The notes under the pieces were generated by a model that saw only the letters and a list, made by a program, of their open reading frames with translations, searched no databases and was not told where the DNA came from. A stretch of 64,000 bases of DNA from assembly GCF_003789055.1 (NCBI RefSeq), contig NZ_ML119086.1, positions 1-64,000 of the forward strand. Direction: 5' to 3'. The DNA comes from Histidinibacterium lentulum (GTDB lineage: Bacteria; Pseudomonadota; Alphaproteobacteria; Rhodobacterales; Rhodobacteraceae). A program made the translations under genes and the position numbers. This document shows, piece after piece, positions 17,758-26,363 of the stretch; position 1 is the stretch's first letter, and each line of letters opens with the position of its first letter.

Positions 17758-20700
17758 TCTGCTTCTCCCCCTCTGCGTCGTAGAACACGGGCGAGACGAT
17801 CCGCGCCCGCACGCTGCCGCCCTCCACCGTGTTGAACTCGAGCTCCTCGCCCATCCGCTCCGGCCCGCGCAGCACGAGCCCCATGGCGATGCCCCGTCCC
17901 AGCGTCGGCGAATGGTAGGTCGAGGTCACCCGCCCCTCTGTCGCGCGCTGGCCGTTCGGCGTCCTGCCCTCCGCCAGCGCATAGGCGCCCTCGGGCAGAA
18001 CCGACCCGTCCAGCGTCTCGAGCCCCACCAGCTTCCAGCGGGCGGGATCGGTCATGTGGCTGCGCGCCTGGGCGCGCTTGCCGATGTAATCGGCCTTCTT
18101 CTTCGAGATCGCCCAGTCGAGCCCCAGATCCTGCGGGATCACCGTCCCGTCCGTCTCGTCGCCGATCATGATGAAGCCCTTCTCGGCCCGCATCACATGC
18201 AAGGCCTCGGTGCCGTAAGGAGTTACGCCGAACTCCTCACCCGCTTCCAGAAGCTTCTCCCACAGCGCCAGGCCCTGCCCCGCGGGCGTCGCGATCTCGT
18301 AACTCAGCTCGCCCGAGAAGCTGATCCGGAAGGCCCGCACCGGATGGCCGCCAAGCCTGCCCTCGCGCCAGTCCATGAACCTGAACTCCGCCCCGGAAAC
18401 ATCGAGCCCGCCGAGCTTTTCCAGAACCCGCCGTGCCTGCGGGCCGACCACGGCGACCTGCGCATACTGCTCCGTGAGGTTGACCGTGTGGACCTTCCAG
18501 TCCCACCACTCGGTCTGCAGCCATTCCTCCATATGGGCATGGACCCGGTCCGCGCCGCCCGAGGTGGTATGGCACAGCCAGCTGTCCTCGGACAGCCGCG
18601 CCACCACCCCGTCGTCCATCAGAAAGCCGTTTTCCGAACACATCAGCCCGTAGCGGCAGCGGCCCACGGCGAGGTTGGACATCATGTTGGTGTAGAGCAT
18701 GTCGAGAAACCGCCCCGCGTCGGGCCCTTTCACCACGATCTTGCCCAGCGTCGAGGCGTCGAGCAGCCCGAGGCCCGAGCGCACCGCGGTGATCTCCCGC
18801 GCGACCGCCTCCGCATGGCTCTCGCCCGCCCGCGGATAGCAGTAGGGCCGTCGCCAGTGGCCCACGGGCTCCAGATAGGCGCCCCGGGCCTCGTGCCAGT
18901 CCTGCATCGGCGTGCGCCGCACGGGCTGGAACAGCGCATCCTTCGCCTCTCCGGCAATGGAGCCCATGGAAATCGGCGTGTAGGGCGGGCGGAAGGTGGT
19001 TGTGCCCACCTGCGGAATATCCTCACCCAATGCGCGAGCAAGAACCGCCAGTCCGTTGATGTTGCTCAGCTTCCCCTGATCCGTCGCCATGCCGAGCGTG
19101 GTGTAGCGCTTGGTGTGCTCGACGCTCTCGAATCCCTCCCGCGCGGCGAGCTGCACGTCGGTCACCTTCACGTCGTTCTGATAATCGAGCCACATCTTGG
19201 CGCGCAGCTCCGCCTTCGCGCCCTGCGGCATCAGCCAGACCGGCAGGATCGGCCCCTCGGCCGGCTCGTCCACCTTGTGCGAGACCGGCTTGCCCCCGAC
19301 CAGCGCCGCGACCTGCCGCGCCGCATCCCCGAGCGCGGCCTCCGTCCCCAGATGCCCGTTCGCCGTGCCCACGACCGCCACGTTCGGGCGCCCGTCCGCG
19401 CCCGTGGGCGCCCGGTCCGGGTCGGGGCGGAAGAACGCCCGCTCCGCGTCCCAGGTCAGCTTGCCCCCCGTGTGGGACCACAGGTGCACGACGGGCGACC
19501 AGCCGCCCGACATGGCCACGCAATCGCAGGCGATCTCCTCCAGTACCGATCCCTCGCCCGCCTGGGCACAGACCGCGACACCCTCGACGCGGCCCCGGCC
19601 CTTGACCTTCGCGATGCCCTTGCCCGGCAGGATGCGCAGGCCGAGGTCCCGCGCCGCCTGCACCAGCGGCCCCGATGGCGCGGGCCGCGCATCGAGGATC
19701 GCGGCCACCTCGAGCCCGGCGTGATGGATCGCCAGCGCGGTGCGATAGGCGTCGTCGTTGTTGGCGGCGATCACCGTGCGGTCGCCGGGCGAGACGCCCC
19801 AGCCCGAGATGTAGTCGCGCACCGCCGAGGCCAGCATCACCCCCGGCCGGTCGTTCCCCGCAAAGGCGAGCGGCCGCTCGATCGCGCCCGTCGCCAGCAC
19901 GATGCGGCCCGCGCGGATACGCCAGAGCCTGTGACGCGGCCCCGCCGCGCCGGGCAGATGATCGGTCAGCCGCTCATGGGCGATGACCGCGCCGTGGTCA
20001 TAGACGCCGGCCCCCATGCAGCGTGTCCGCAGCGTGACATTCGGCATCTCTTCAAGGGCTTCGACGGCAGTCTTCACCCAGGTTTCGCCGGCTTCGCCGT
20101 CGATCCGGGCGCCGCCTTCGGCGGCGCCGTCCAGCAATGCGCGCCCGCCCCAATGGGCTGTCTGTTCCACCAGCATCACCCGCCGGCCCGCCCGCCCCGC
20201 GGTCAGCGCCGCCTCGAGCCCCGCGACCCCGCCGCCCACGACGAGGACATCCACATTGGCATGCATGTGCTCGTAGGTATCCGGATCGCGCGCGTCCGGC
20301 GCCTTCCCGAGCCCCGCCGACTGGCGGATGAACGGCTCGTAGACATGCTTCCACAAGGGGCGCGGATGAATGAACATCTTGTAGTAGAAGCCCGCGGGCA
20401 GGAACCGCGCAAAAAGCTGGTTCACCGCGCCCACATCGACCTCGAGGCTCGGCCAGTGGTTCTGGCTGCGGGCCTCGAGCCCCTCGAAGAGTTCGGTCGT
20501 GGTCGCGCGCTGGTTCGGCTCCAGCCGGTCGCCGGACCCGAGGTTCACCAGCGCGTTGGGCTCCTCCGCCCCCGCGGCCACCAGGCCGCGCGGCCGGTGG
20601 TACTTGAAGGACCGGCCCACAAGCATCTGATCCTGCGCCAGAAGCGCGGAGGCCAGCGTGTCGCCCGCATAGCCGGTCAGCCGCTTGCCGTTGAAGCTGA

Positions 20701-20758
20701 ATCCGAGGGGCTGCCTGCGGTCGATGAAGCGGCCGCCCGTGGCCAGACGCGTGCTCAT
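17750..20758 (-). CDS. soxA: Sarcosine oxidase alpha subunit
   Basis: A 1002-residue subunit of heterotetrameric sarcosine oxidase, which converts sarcosine, tetrahydrofolate and O2 to glycine, 5,10-methylene-THF and H2O2. Domain order matches the family: an N-terminal ferredoxin-like domain (RRQPLGFSFNGK, 15-90), a dinucleotide-binding fold (VLVVGGGVAGLEAA near 170-185, and a second ATGAIERPLAFAGNDRPG), then a GcvT-like folate-binding domain (about 610-1000, with LYTNMMSNL, FSGELSYEI and GTEALHVMRAEKGF). It is full length, cytosolic, and translationally coupled to soxG. Confidence 0.96.
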   Translation of the reverse strand: MSTRLATGGRFIDRRQPLGFSFNGKRLTGYAGDTLASALLAQDQMLVGRSFKYHRPRGLVAAGAEEPNALVNLGSGDRLEPNQRATTTELFEGLEARSQNHWPSLEVDVGAVNQLFARFLPAGFYYKMFIHPRPLWKHVYEPFIRQSAGLGKAPDARDPDTYEHMHANVDVLVVGGGVAGLEAALTAGRAGRRVMLVEQTAHWGGRALLDGAAEGGARIDGEAGETWVKTAVEALEEMPNVTLRTRCMGAGVYDHGAVIAHERLTDHLPGAAGPRHRLWRIRAGRIVLATGAIERPLAFAGNDRPGVMLASAVRDYISGWGVSPGDRTVIAANNDDAYRTALAIHHAGLEVAAILDARPAPSGPLVQAARDLGLRILPGKGIAKVKGRGRVEGVAVCAQAGEGSVLEEIACDCVAMSGGWSPVVHLWSHTGGKLTWDAERAFFRPDPDRAPTGADGRPNVAVVGTANGHLGTEAALGDAARQVAALVGGKPVSHKVDEPAEGPILPVWLMPQGAKAELRAKMWLDYQNDVKVTDVQLAAREGFESVEHTKRYTTLGMATDQGKLSNINGLAVLARALGEDIPQVGTTTFRPPYTPISMGSIAGEAKDALFQPVRRTPMQDWHEARGAYLEPVGHWRRPYCYPRAGESHAEAVAREITAVRSGLGLLDASTLGKIVVKGPDAGRFLDMLYTNMMSNLAVGRCRYGLMCSENGFLMDDGVVARLSEDSWLCHTTSGGADRVHAHMEEWLQTEWWDWKVHTVNLTEQYAQVAVVGPQARRVLEKLGGLDVSGAEFRFMDWREGRLGGHPVRAFRISFSGELSYEIATPAGQGLALWEKLLEAGEEFGVTPYGTEALHVMRAEKGFIMIGDETDGTVIPQDLGLDWAISKKKADYIGKRAQARSHMTDPARWKLVGLETLDGSVLPEGAYALAEGRTPNGQRATEGRVTSTYHSPTLGRGIAMGLVLRGPERMGEELEFNTVEGGSVRARIVSPVFYDAEGEKQNV

Positions 20759-20795
20759 GCCACGCCCTCCCTGCCCATGTCGATGGAGGTTTTTC

Positions 20796-20815
20796 GAGTA
20801 TTTCCGGCCAGATGA
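20796..20815. repeat. Interspersed motif (copy 2) between soxD and soxA
   Basis: The 20-base block ending TTTCCGGCCAGATGA lies in the 66-base gap between soxD and soxA. It matches 15007-15024 except for a few bases, and its inverse occurs at 60954-60972. A conserved intergenic block inside an operon could be an attenuator, processing site or mobile repeat. Confidence 0.5.
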
Positions 20816-20824
20816 GACATGGGA

Positions 20825-21142
20825 TCAGCCCTGCCAGCCGGGCCGGCGCGCCTCGATCGCCGCGAGGATCTCCTCGGGCGGCCCGGAGGTCTGCGCGGGA
20901 TAGGTGCCGAACACCTCGAGCGTCACGGTGCAGCGCGCGGCGTGGAACCACTTGCCGCAGCCCATGGCGTGGCGCCAGCGCTCGAAGTGCACGCCGCGCG
21001 GGTTCTTGCGCAGAAAGAGATAGGCCTCGAAGGCCTCGTCGGTGCTGCCCGGCCCTTCCCGGGTCAGATGCGCCTCGCCGCCGGGGGCAAGCTCGGTTTC
21101 ATCCGCCATGACCCCGCAGGCGGGGCAGCGCAAGGTCAGCAT
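20825..21142 (-). CDS. soxD: Sarcosine oxidase delta subunit
   Basis: A 105-residue zinc-binding delta subunit. The Cys/His ligands are visible: C7-x2-C10 near the start (LRCPACG), a later H and C in WRHAMGCGKWFHAARC, and the typical Tyr-rich FLRKNPRGVHFERW. Length and operon place are standard. The ATG at 21142 has GGAGG 9 bases upstream. It is a structural subunit of the tetramer. Confidence 0.95.
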   Translation of the reverse strand: MLTLRCPACGVMADETELAPGGEAHLTREGPGSTDEAFEAYLFLRKNPRGVHFERWRHAMGCGKWFHAARCTVTLEVFGTYPAQTSGPPEEILAAIEARRPGWQG

Positions 21143-21181
21143 GGTAAGGCCTCCGGGAAGCTCGCCCGGAGCCGGGCGCGG

Positions 21182-21370
21182 TCACCAGTCGGGATAGACC
21201 ACGTTGGGCGAGGGCTGGAAGGTGCGGCCGTGGGGCTCGCCGGTGATCGCCACGACGAGAAACAGCGTGAGAACGATCGTTCCGAGGCTCCCGGCGAGGA
21301 AGCCGCCGAGCTTGCCCTTGTGCCGCTCGAACCACTGGCTGTCCGGCAGCCTGTCCCGCATTCGGCCCAT
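21182..21370 (-). CDS. Small membrane protein inside the sox operon
   Basis: A 62-residue protein with a basic N-terminus and a single hydrophobic helix (about 22-43, GGFLAGSLGTIVLTLFLVVAI), followed by a polar tail ending NVVYPDW. A textbook GGAGGGAC lies 6 bases before the ATG, so it is probably translated. No family recognised. It sits between soxB and soxD, where most sox operons have no gene; a role in tethering or stabilising the oxidase at the membrane is only a guess. Confidence 0.65.
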   Translation of the reverse strand: MGRMRDRLPDSQWFERHKGKLGGFLAGSLGTIVLTLFLVVAITGEPHGRTFQPSPNVVYPDW

Positions 21371-21451
21371 CTTCGTCCCTCCGTATCCCCTCGGAGGGCG
21401 AGAAATAACCGCTGGACCCCGCGATGCAAGAGCCGGAACGCGCCTCGGGCG

Positions 21452-21802
21452 CTAGCGCTCCTCGGGGTCGGCGATATCGTCGACGGCGACGGGATCGCTG
21501 GCAGGGTCGAGAGCGTCCTCCACCGCCTCGTCGGCCCCGTCGAACGCCTCCTCGACGGTCTCGCCGGTCTCGGGGCCGCCCTCTTGGATTTCCTCGAGGA
21601 CCGCCTCGTCGTCGAGGGGCGGCAGCTCTTCGGCGGTCTCGTCGAGGCTGGCGTCGGGGTTCGCGTCCGCGGGCACCTGCAGATCGGAGTCGCGCTCGAC
21701 CCCGCCGTCCTGGAACAGGACGACCCAGCCCAGCACGGCGATGAGCAGGACGAGCGCCACGAAGATCGCGGTGCGGGTGCGGGAGTTCGGGGCGTCGGCC
21801 AT
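21452..21802 (-). CDS. Membrane-anchored acidic protein inside the sox operon
   Basis: A 116-residue protein. One N-terminal membrane helix (about 11-31, AIFVALVLLIAVLGWVVLF) is followed by a strongly acidic, low-complexity tail of Asp, Glu, Pro and Ala with no aromatic residues, probably disordered and periplasmic. No family recognised. GAGGAC lies upstream of the ATG at 21802. Like its small neighbour it interrupts soxB and soxD, on the same strand and with short gaps (73 and 81 bases). Confidence 0.6.
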   Translation of the reverse strand: MADAPNSRTRTAIFVALVLLIAVLGWVVLFQDGGVERDSDLQVPADANPDASLDETAEELPPLDDEAVLEEIQEGGPETGETVEEAFDGADEAVEDALDPASDPVAVDDIADPEER

Positions 21803-21875
21803 GGGGTCCTCGCGGTCAGGAAGGGCGTCTTCCCGGCAACGTGCCCCCCCCGGGGGCGGTTCCAGCCGGCCCCGG

Positions 21876-23120
21876 TCAATGGGCCACCCCGGCGGCCACC
21901 GACTCGTCGATGAACCGTCCCTCCCGGAACCGCGTGAGCGAGAACGGATCGGCGAGCGGCGACGTCCCCTTCGCCATCAGCTCCGCCATCGCCCAGCCCG
22001 AGCCGGGGATCGCCTTGAACCCGCCCGTGCCCCAGCCGCAGTTGATGTAGACGCCTTCCACGGGCGTTCTCGAGATGATCGGCGAGCGGTCGCCGGTCAT
22101 GTCCACGATCCCGCCCCACCAGCGCAGCATCTTGAGGCGCGAGATCATCGGGAAGGTCTCGCAGAGCGCGCGCACGGTCTCCTCCACATGGTGGAAGCTG
22201 CCGCGCTGGGTGTAGTTGTTGTACCCGTCCGCCCCGCCGCCGATCACCATCTCGCCCTTGTCGGACTGGCTCATGTAGCCGTGCACGGTATTGGCCATCA
22301 CCACCACGTCCATGCAGGGCTTGATCGGCTCGCTGACCAGCGCCTGCAGCGCCACGCTCTCGATCGGCAGCCGGAAGCCCGCCATGTCGGCGAGCGCGCC
22401 CGAATGCCCCGCCACCACGATGCCGAGCCTGTCGCATCCGATCGCGCCCCGCATCGTGTCGACGCCCACGACGCGCCCCCCCTCGCGGCGGATGCCCGTG
22501 ACCTCGCATTTCTGGATGATGTCCATGCCCATGTCCGAGCAGGCCCGCGCATAGCCCCAGGCCACCGCATCATGGCGCGCCGTCCCGCCCCGCGGCTGCC
22601 AGAGCGCACCCAGCACCGGGTAGCGCGGTCCCGACAGGTTGATGATCGGGCAGAGCTCCTTCACCCGCTCGGGGCCGACGAATTCCGTCTCCACGCCCTG
22701 CAGCGCGTTCGCCTGGGCCGTGCGCCGGTAGCCCCGCACCTCGTGGTGGGTCTGGGCGAGCATCAGCACGCCGCGGGGGCTGAACATCACGTTGTAGTTC
22801 AGGTCCTGGCTCATCGTCTCGTAGAGCGACCGCGCCTTCTCGTAGATCGCCGCCGACGGGTCCTGCAGGTAGTTCGAGCGGATGATCGTCGTGTTCCGGC
22901 CCGTGTTGCCGCCACCGAGCCATCCCTTCTCCAGCACGGCGACATTGCGGATGCCGTGGTTCTTTCCGAGCCAGTAGGCCGTGGCGAGGCCGTGTCCGCC
23001 CGCGCCCACGATGATCGCGTCGTACCTCTTCTGCGGCTCCGGAGAGCGCCAGGCCCTCTCCCAGCCCAGATGATGGCGCAGGGCCTCCCGCGCGACGGCG
23101 AAAGCGGAATAGCGTTTCAT
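21876..23120 (-). CDS. soxB: Sarcosine oxidase beta subunit
   Basis: A 414-residue FAD-dependent subunit carrying the sarcosine-oxidising site. The FAD Rossmann motif is YDAIIVGAGGHGLATAYWLG (33-52), and NTGRNTTIIRSNYL is typical. H183 in ARHDAVAW fits the His that carries the covalent FMN in this family. The C-terminal CGWGTGGFKAIPGSG closes the FAD fold. The ATG at 23120 (GGAG and GAGGGGAC upstream) is chosen; a longer frame to 23429 gives unrelated N-terminal sequence. It is the first gene of the operon, divergent from ccmI. Confidence 0.95.
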   Translation of the reverse strand: MKRYSAFAVAREALRHHLGWERAWRSPEPQKRYDAIIVGAGGHGLATAYWLGKNHGIRNVAVLEKGWLGGGNTGRNTTIIRSNYLQDPSAAIYEKARSLYETMSQDLNYNVMFSPRGVLMLAQTHHEVRGYRRTAQANALQGVETEFVGPERVKELCPIINLSGPRYPVLGALWQPRGGTARHDAVAWGYARACSDMGMDIIQKCEVTGIRREGGRVVGVDTMRGAIGCDRLGIVVAGHSGALADMAGFRLPIESVALQALVSEPIKPCMDVVVMANTVHGYMSQSDKGEMVIGGGADGYNNYTQRGSFHHVEETVRALCETFPMISRLKMLRWWGGIVDMTGDRSPIISRTPVEGVYINCGWGTGGFKAIPGSGWAMAELMAKGTSPLADPFSLTRFREGRFIDESVAAGVAH

Positions 23121-23343
23121 CGTCTCCGTCGTCCCCTCGAATCCCTGCCCGGGCCCCGGACCCCGCCCGCGTGAGATGAACCCTTCGCCCCCGCGCCGGT
23201 GGGCTGTCAACGGCACAAGACGCCGGAAAACCGACATGCCCGGAGGGGCCAGTTGTCGCGGGGGGCGTGCGCGGCCGTCCCGGGGGTTCCCGCGGGCGCC
23301 CGGGCGGCTTATCTGACGGCAAACCAAGGGAACGAACGGCTCG

Positions 23344-24567
23344 ATGATCTTCTTTCTCGTCTGCGGCGTGGCGGCGCTCCTCGTCACCGGATTGATCCTG
23401 CTCCCGCTCCTGCGCGACAGCGCGGGCACCGAGGAGCCGCCCGAGGTCGCCCTCTACCGCTCCCAGCTCGAGGAGCTGGACCGCGATGTCGACCGCGGCG
23501 TGATCGACGCGGACGAGGCCGCCCGCGCCCGCACCGAGATCGCGCGCCGCCTCCTTGCAGCCGACCGGGCCGAACGGCGGGCCTCGGGCAGCGCTCCGGC
23601 CTGGCTCACACGGGCCGCGGCCGTCGTCACAGGGCTCGCCGTCGTGGCGGTGGCAGGCGGGCTCTACTGGCGTCTCGGCGCGGTGGACGGGACCGGCCCC
23701 TATGCCGACATCCCCCGCGCCGCCCGGATCGCCGCCTCCGAGGAGATGCGCGCCGCCCGTCCCGGCCAGCTCGCCCTCGAGGAAGCCTCCGCCGGCGCCT
23801 CCCTCGCCGCCGAGGATGCGCCGGACGACTACATGGAGATGGTCGAGCGCCTGCGCGAGATCGTTCCCGGTCGGCCGGACGACCTCGAGGGCTGGCAGCT
23901 CCTGGCCCGCCACGAGGCCGCCCTTGGCAACTATCCCGCCGCCCGCGCGGCGCAGGAACGGGTCATCGCCATCCGCGGCGACGAGGCCCGCCTCCCCGAC
24001 CGGGAGCGACTGCTCGACCTCATGGTGGCCGCCACCGCCGGGGTGGTGTCGCCCGAGGCCGAGGAACTGGCCTCCCGCATTCTCGTCCTCGACGAGGACA
24101 ATCTCGCCGCGCGCTACTACATCGGCCTCCTCTATGCCCAGACCGACCGGCCCGACGTGGCCTTCCGCCTCTGGCGCGCGATGATCGCCGAAGGCCCGCC
24201 CGAGAACGCCCATGTCCGCCTCGCCCGGGGCCAGATCGAGGAGGCCGCCTTCCGCGCCGGAGAGGACTACACGCTCCCGCCCCTCGACAGCCGCGGCCCG
24301 ACGGAAGAGCAGATCGCCGCCGCCGAAGACATGGACCCCGAGGCGCGCGCCGCGATGATCGAGAACATGGTGGCGGGCCTCGAAACACGCCTCGCCAACG
24401 AGGGCGGCAGCGCCGAGGACTGGGCGCGGCTCATCTCCGCCAAGGTCGTTCTGGGCGAGACCGACCAGGCTCGCGCCATCCTCGGCGAGGCGCGGCAGCG
24501 CTTTGCCACCCGGCCCGAGGATCTCGGCACGGTCGAGGCCGCCGCCGAACGGTCGGGTCTCGAATGA
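23344..24567 (+). CDS. ccmI: Cytochrome c biogenesis protein CcmI
   Basis: A 407-residue inner-membrane protein. The first helix is at 1-22 (MIFFLVCGVAALLVTG), then a cytoplasmic leucine-zipper-like region (EVALYRSQLEELDRDVDRG), a second helix at about 88-108, and a periplasmic TPR-rich domain (about 150-400). This two-helix plus TPR layout is that of CcmI/CycH, which holds apocytochrome c for haem ligation by CcmF/H. Its stop overlaps the next start (ATGA), so translation is coupled to ruvX. No other ccm genes are in the window. Confidence 0.9.
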   Translation: MIFFLVCGVAALLVTGLILLPLLRDSAGTEEPPEVALYRSQLEELDRDVDRGVIDADEAARARTEIARRLLAADRAERRASGSAPAWLTRAAAVVTGLAVVAVAGGLYWRLGAVDGTGPYADIPRAARIAASEEMRAARPGQLALEEASAGASLAAEDAPDDYMEMVERLREIVPGRPDDLEGWQLLARHEAALGNYPAARAAQERVIAIRGDEARLPDRERLLDLMVAATAGVVSPEAEELASRILVLDEDNLAARYYIGLLYAQTDRPDVAFRLWRAMIAEGPPENAHVRLARGQIEEAAFRAGEDYTLPPLDSRGPTEEQIAAAEDMDPEARAAMIENMVAGLETRLANEGGSAEDWARLISAKVVLGETDQARAILGEARQRFATRPEDLGTVEAAAERSGLE

Positions 24568-25046
24568 TCTGCGACGCGGCAGAGGAGTTCGCGGCCGCCC
24601 TGCCCCGCGCCGGCGCGCTCATGGGGCTCGATCTCGGGACGCACACGATCGGCGTGGCGGTCTCGGACGGGCTGCGTTCGGTGGCCACTCCGCTCGAGAC
24701 GGTCAAGCGCCGGAAATTCACCCTCGACGCCGCGCGCCTCATGGAGATCGCCGAGGGCCGGCAGATCGCCGGCATCGTGCTCGGCCTGCCGCGCAACATG
24801 GACGGCAGCGAAGGACCGCGCGCGCAATCGTCCCGCGCCTTCGCCCGCAATCTTGCGCGGCTGACCGACCGGCCCATGGCGTTCTGGGACGAACGCCTCT
24901 CGACCGTGGCCGCCGAGCGTGCCCTTCTCGAGGCCGACACGTCGCGCCGGCGCCGGGCGGAGGTCATCGACCATGTCGCCGCCGCCGTGATCCTTCAGGG
25001 TCTGCTGGACCGGCTGCGCCACATCAGACTGGAGACCGAGGCATGA
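24564..25046 (+). CDS. ruvX: RuvX/YqgF-family Holliday junction resolvase-like nuclease
   Basis: A 160-residue RNase H-fold protein. Motifs are GLDLGTHTIGVAVSDG with D23, IVLGLPRNMDGSEG, FWDERLST (109-113) and the final acidic RAEVIDHVAA with D136. YqgF is implicated in 16S rRNA 5' maturation and, by fold, Holliday junction cleavage. It overlaps ccmI and the DUF1289 gene by 4 bases each (ATGA on both sides). Confidence 0.93.
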   Translation: MICDAAEEFAAALPRAGALMGLDLGTHTIGVAVSDGLRSVATPLETVKRRKFTLDAARLMEIAEGRQIAGIVLGLPRNMDGSEGPRAQSSRAFARNLARLTDRPMAFWDERLSTVAAERALLEADTSRRRRAEVIDHVAAAVILQGLLDRLRHIRLETEA

Positions 25047-25321
25047 CCGACGACAGCGAGGCCGTCTGGAGCCGCCGCGAGATCGAAAGCCCCTGCGTGA
25101 AGATCTGCGTGATCCACCCCGAGGCGCGCATCTGCACCGGCTGTTTCCGCCGGATCGAGGAGATCGGCCTCTGGTCCCGCCTCTCGCCCGAGGACCGGCG
25201 GCGCATCATGGCCGAACTGCCCGCCCGCGAAAGCCAGCTCGGCGGCCGCAAGGGCGGCCGGGCCGCCCGGCGCGCCGCACGCCGCGCCGAGGCCGCGGCC
25301 CGCACAGCCAACGATCCCTAA
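25043..25321 (+). CDS. DUF1289 protein
   Basis: A 92-residue protein with the family's cysteine signature SPCVKICVIHPEARICTGCFRRIEEI (about 16-41, split here as C18, C22, C32, C35), which looks like a small metal-binding or Fe-S site, and W44. The tail is Arg/Ala-rich. Its function in the family is unknown. It is translationally coupled to ruvX. Confidence 0.88.
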   Translation: MTDDSEAVWSRREIESPCVKICVIHPEARICTGCFRRIEEIGLWSRLSPEDRRRIMAELPARESQLGGRKGGRAARRAARRAEAAARTANDP

Positions 25322-25422
25322 GGCGCGCGGTCTTGCGCACCTGTCGCGGGCGCCCCCCGGCCCGGGGCACCATCCCGGGCAACCGCCTGCGTCCAGAGAC
25401 CCGGTGCGCATGAACACATGCC

Positions 25423-26061
25423 CTACTCCTTTCGCGCCACGATGAACGGGCGGAACTCCCGCCCTTTGGCCCCGTGCCGTTCGATGGCCGCGATCTCGAA
25501 CCCCGCCTGTCCGATCCGCTCGGCCAGTTCCTCCGCTCCGAAGACCGCCACATGCGGCGCCAGGCGCACCGCCCGCAGCACCGGCAGCAGCGCGCGGCCG
25601 ACCAACGGGTTCATCTCCCGGACGCAAGGCGTCTTCGTCACGAATAGTCCGCCTGGCTTCAGCATGTCGCGGATGCGGGCCAGCGTGCCCTCCGTGTCCC
25701 GCACCATGTGCAGATAATTGAATCCCAGCACCGCGTCGAAGACAGGGTCCTCCGTCGCCACCTCTTCCGCCGTCGCCACCCGGAACGTCAGCCCGCGAAT
25801 CGGGTCCGCCGCCAGTTTCTCCTCCGCGATGGCGATCATCCCGTCCGAGATGTCGGTCGCAAGATAACGCGCGACCCCGCCCGCAAGCCGCAGCGCCGTG
25901 GACCCGGTCCCGCAGCCCAGCTCCAGCACGCTGCTTTCAGGCGTCAGAAGCTTCCGCACCCTCTCGAGCGTCCGCTCGTAGCCCTCCGGGTCCGACAGCT
26001 TCGCCCGCGCATAGCGCCGCGCCATGCGGTTCCAGAACCGCGCATCTGCCGCTGCCGTCAT
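25423..26061 (-). CDS. Class I SAM-dependent methyltransferase
   Basis: A 212-residue methyltransferase. SAM motif I is VLELGCGTGS (about 45-54), an acidic motif II is ATDIS, and post-motif FDAVLGFNYLHMV is followed by LKPGGLFVTKTP. The ATG at 26061 has GGAAGGGAC upstream. The frame extends to a GTG at 26181, but those 40 residues are low-complexity Arg/Gly/Pro. The substrate is unknown; similarity is to the UbiE/arsenite type of small-molecule methyltransferase. It ends convergent with the DUF1289 gene. Confidence 0.85.
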   Translation of the reverse strand: MTAAADARFWNRMARRYARAKLSDPEGYERTLERVRKLLTPESSVLELGCGTGSTALRLAGGVARYLATDISDGMIAIAEEKLAADPIRGLTFRVATAEEVATEDPVFDAVLGFNYLHMVRDTEGTLARIRDMLKPGGLFVTKTPCVREMNPLVGRALLPVLRAVRLAPHVAVFGAEELAERIGQAGFEIAAIERHGAKGREFRPFIVARKE

Positions 26062-26193
26062 GATCCGGTGTCCCTTCCGAAAGCCCATCCGGAACCAGTC
26101 ATGCCCCGGATCTGGCGACGGGGGATAGCCCCCACCCCGGCGCTGCCGTCGGCCGGGACTTCGGCCCGGCACCCCCGACACATCCTCCTTTCG

Positions 26194-26222
26194 ATAATCC
26201 TTTAAAAACCAGTATGTTACAA
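26194..26222 (-). promoter_or_regulatory. Candidate sigma-70-type promoter of the methyltransferase gene
   Basis: Reading leftwards, TTGTAA (26222-26217), 17 bases, then GATTAT (26199-26194), in an AT-rich patch unusual for this region. It is the only clear signal in the 302-base gap 26062-26363; the rest, including an A-rich run near 26306-26325, holds no gene that I can recognise. AAAGGAGG (26191-26184) follows directly and abuts an ATG at 26183 and a GTG at 26181, see findings. Confidence 0.5.
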
Positions 26223-26363
26223 TGCGCCCCCATCTCGGGACCGCTCCCGCGCGCCGAAGTCTCCCAGTGATCCGGCCCGCGCGCAGCCGATCACGACTTT
26301 CTCCGAAAAAACTATCTATAACCGTAACTTGCAGACCGTTTCATCGTGTAACGCCCGCCCGGA

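Noticed and set aside
17630-20815. A 1061-codon open frame on the plus strand opposite soxA and soxG
   Set aside because: It is a high-GC shadow of soxA; the reading is rich in Arg, Pro and His with no domain, while the opposite strand encodes an unmistakable full SoxA.
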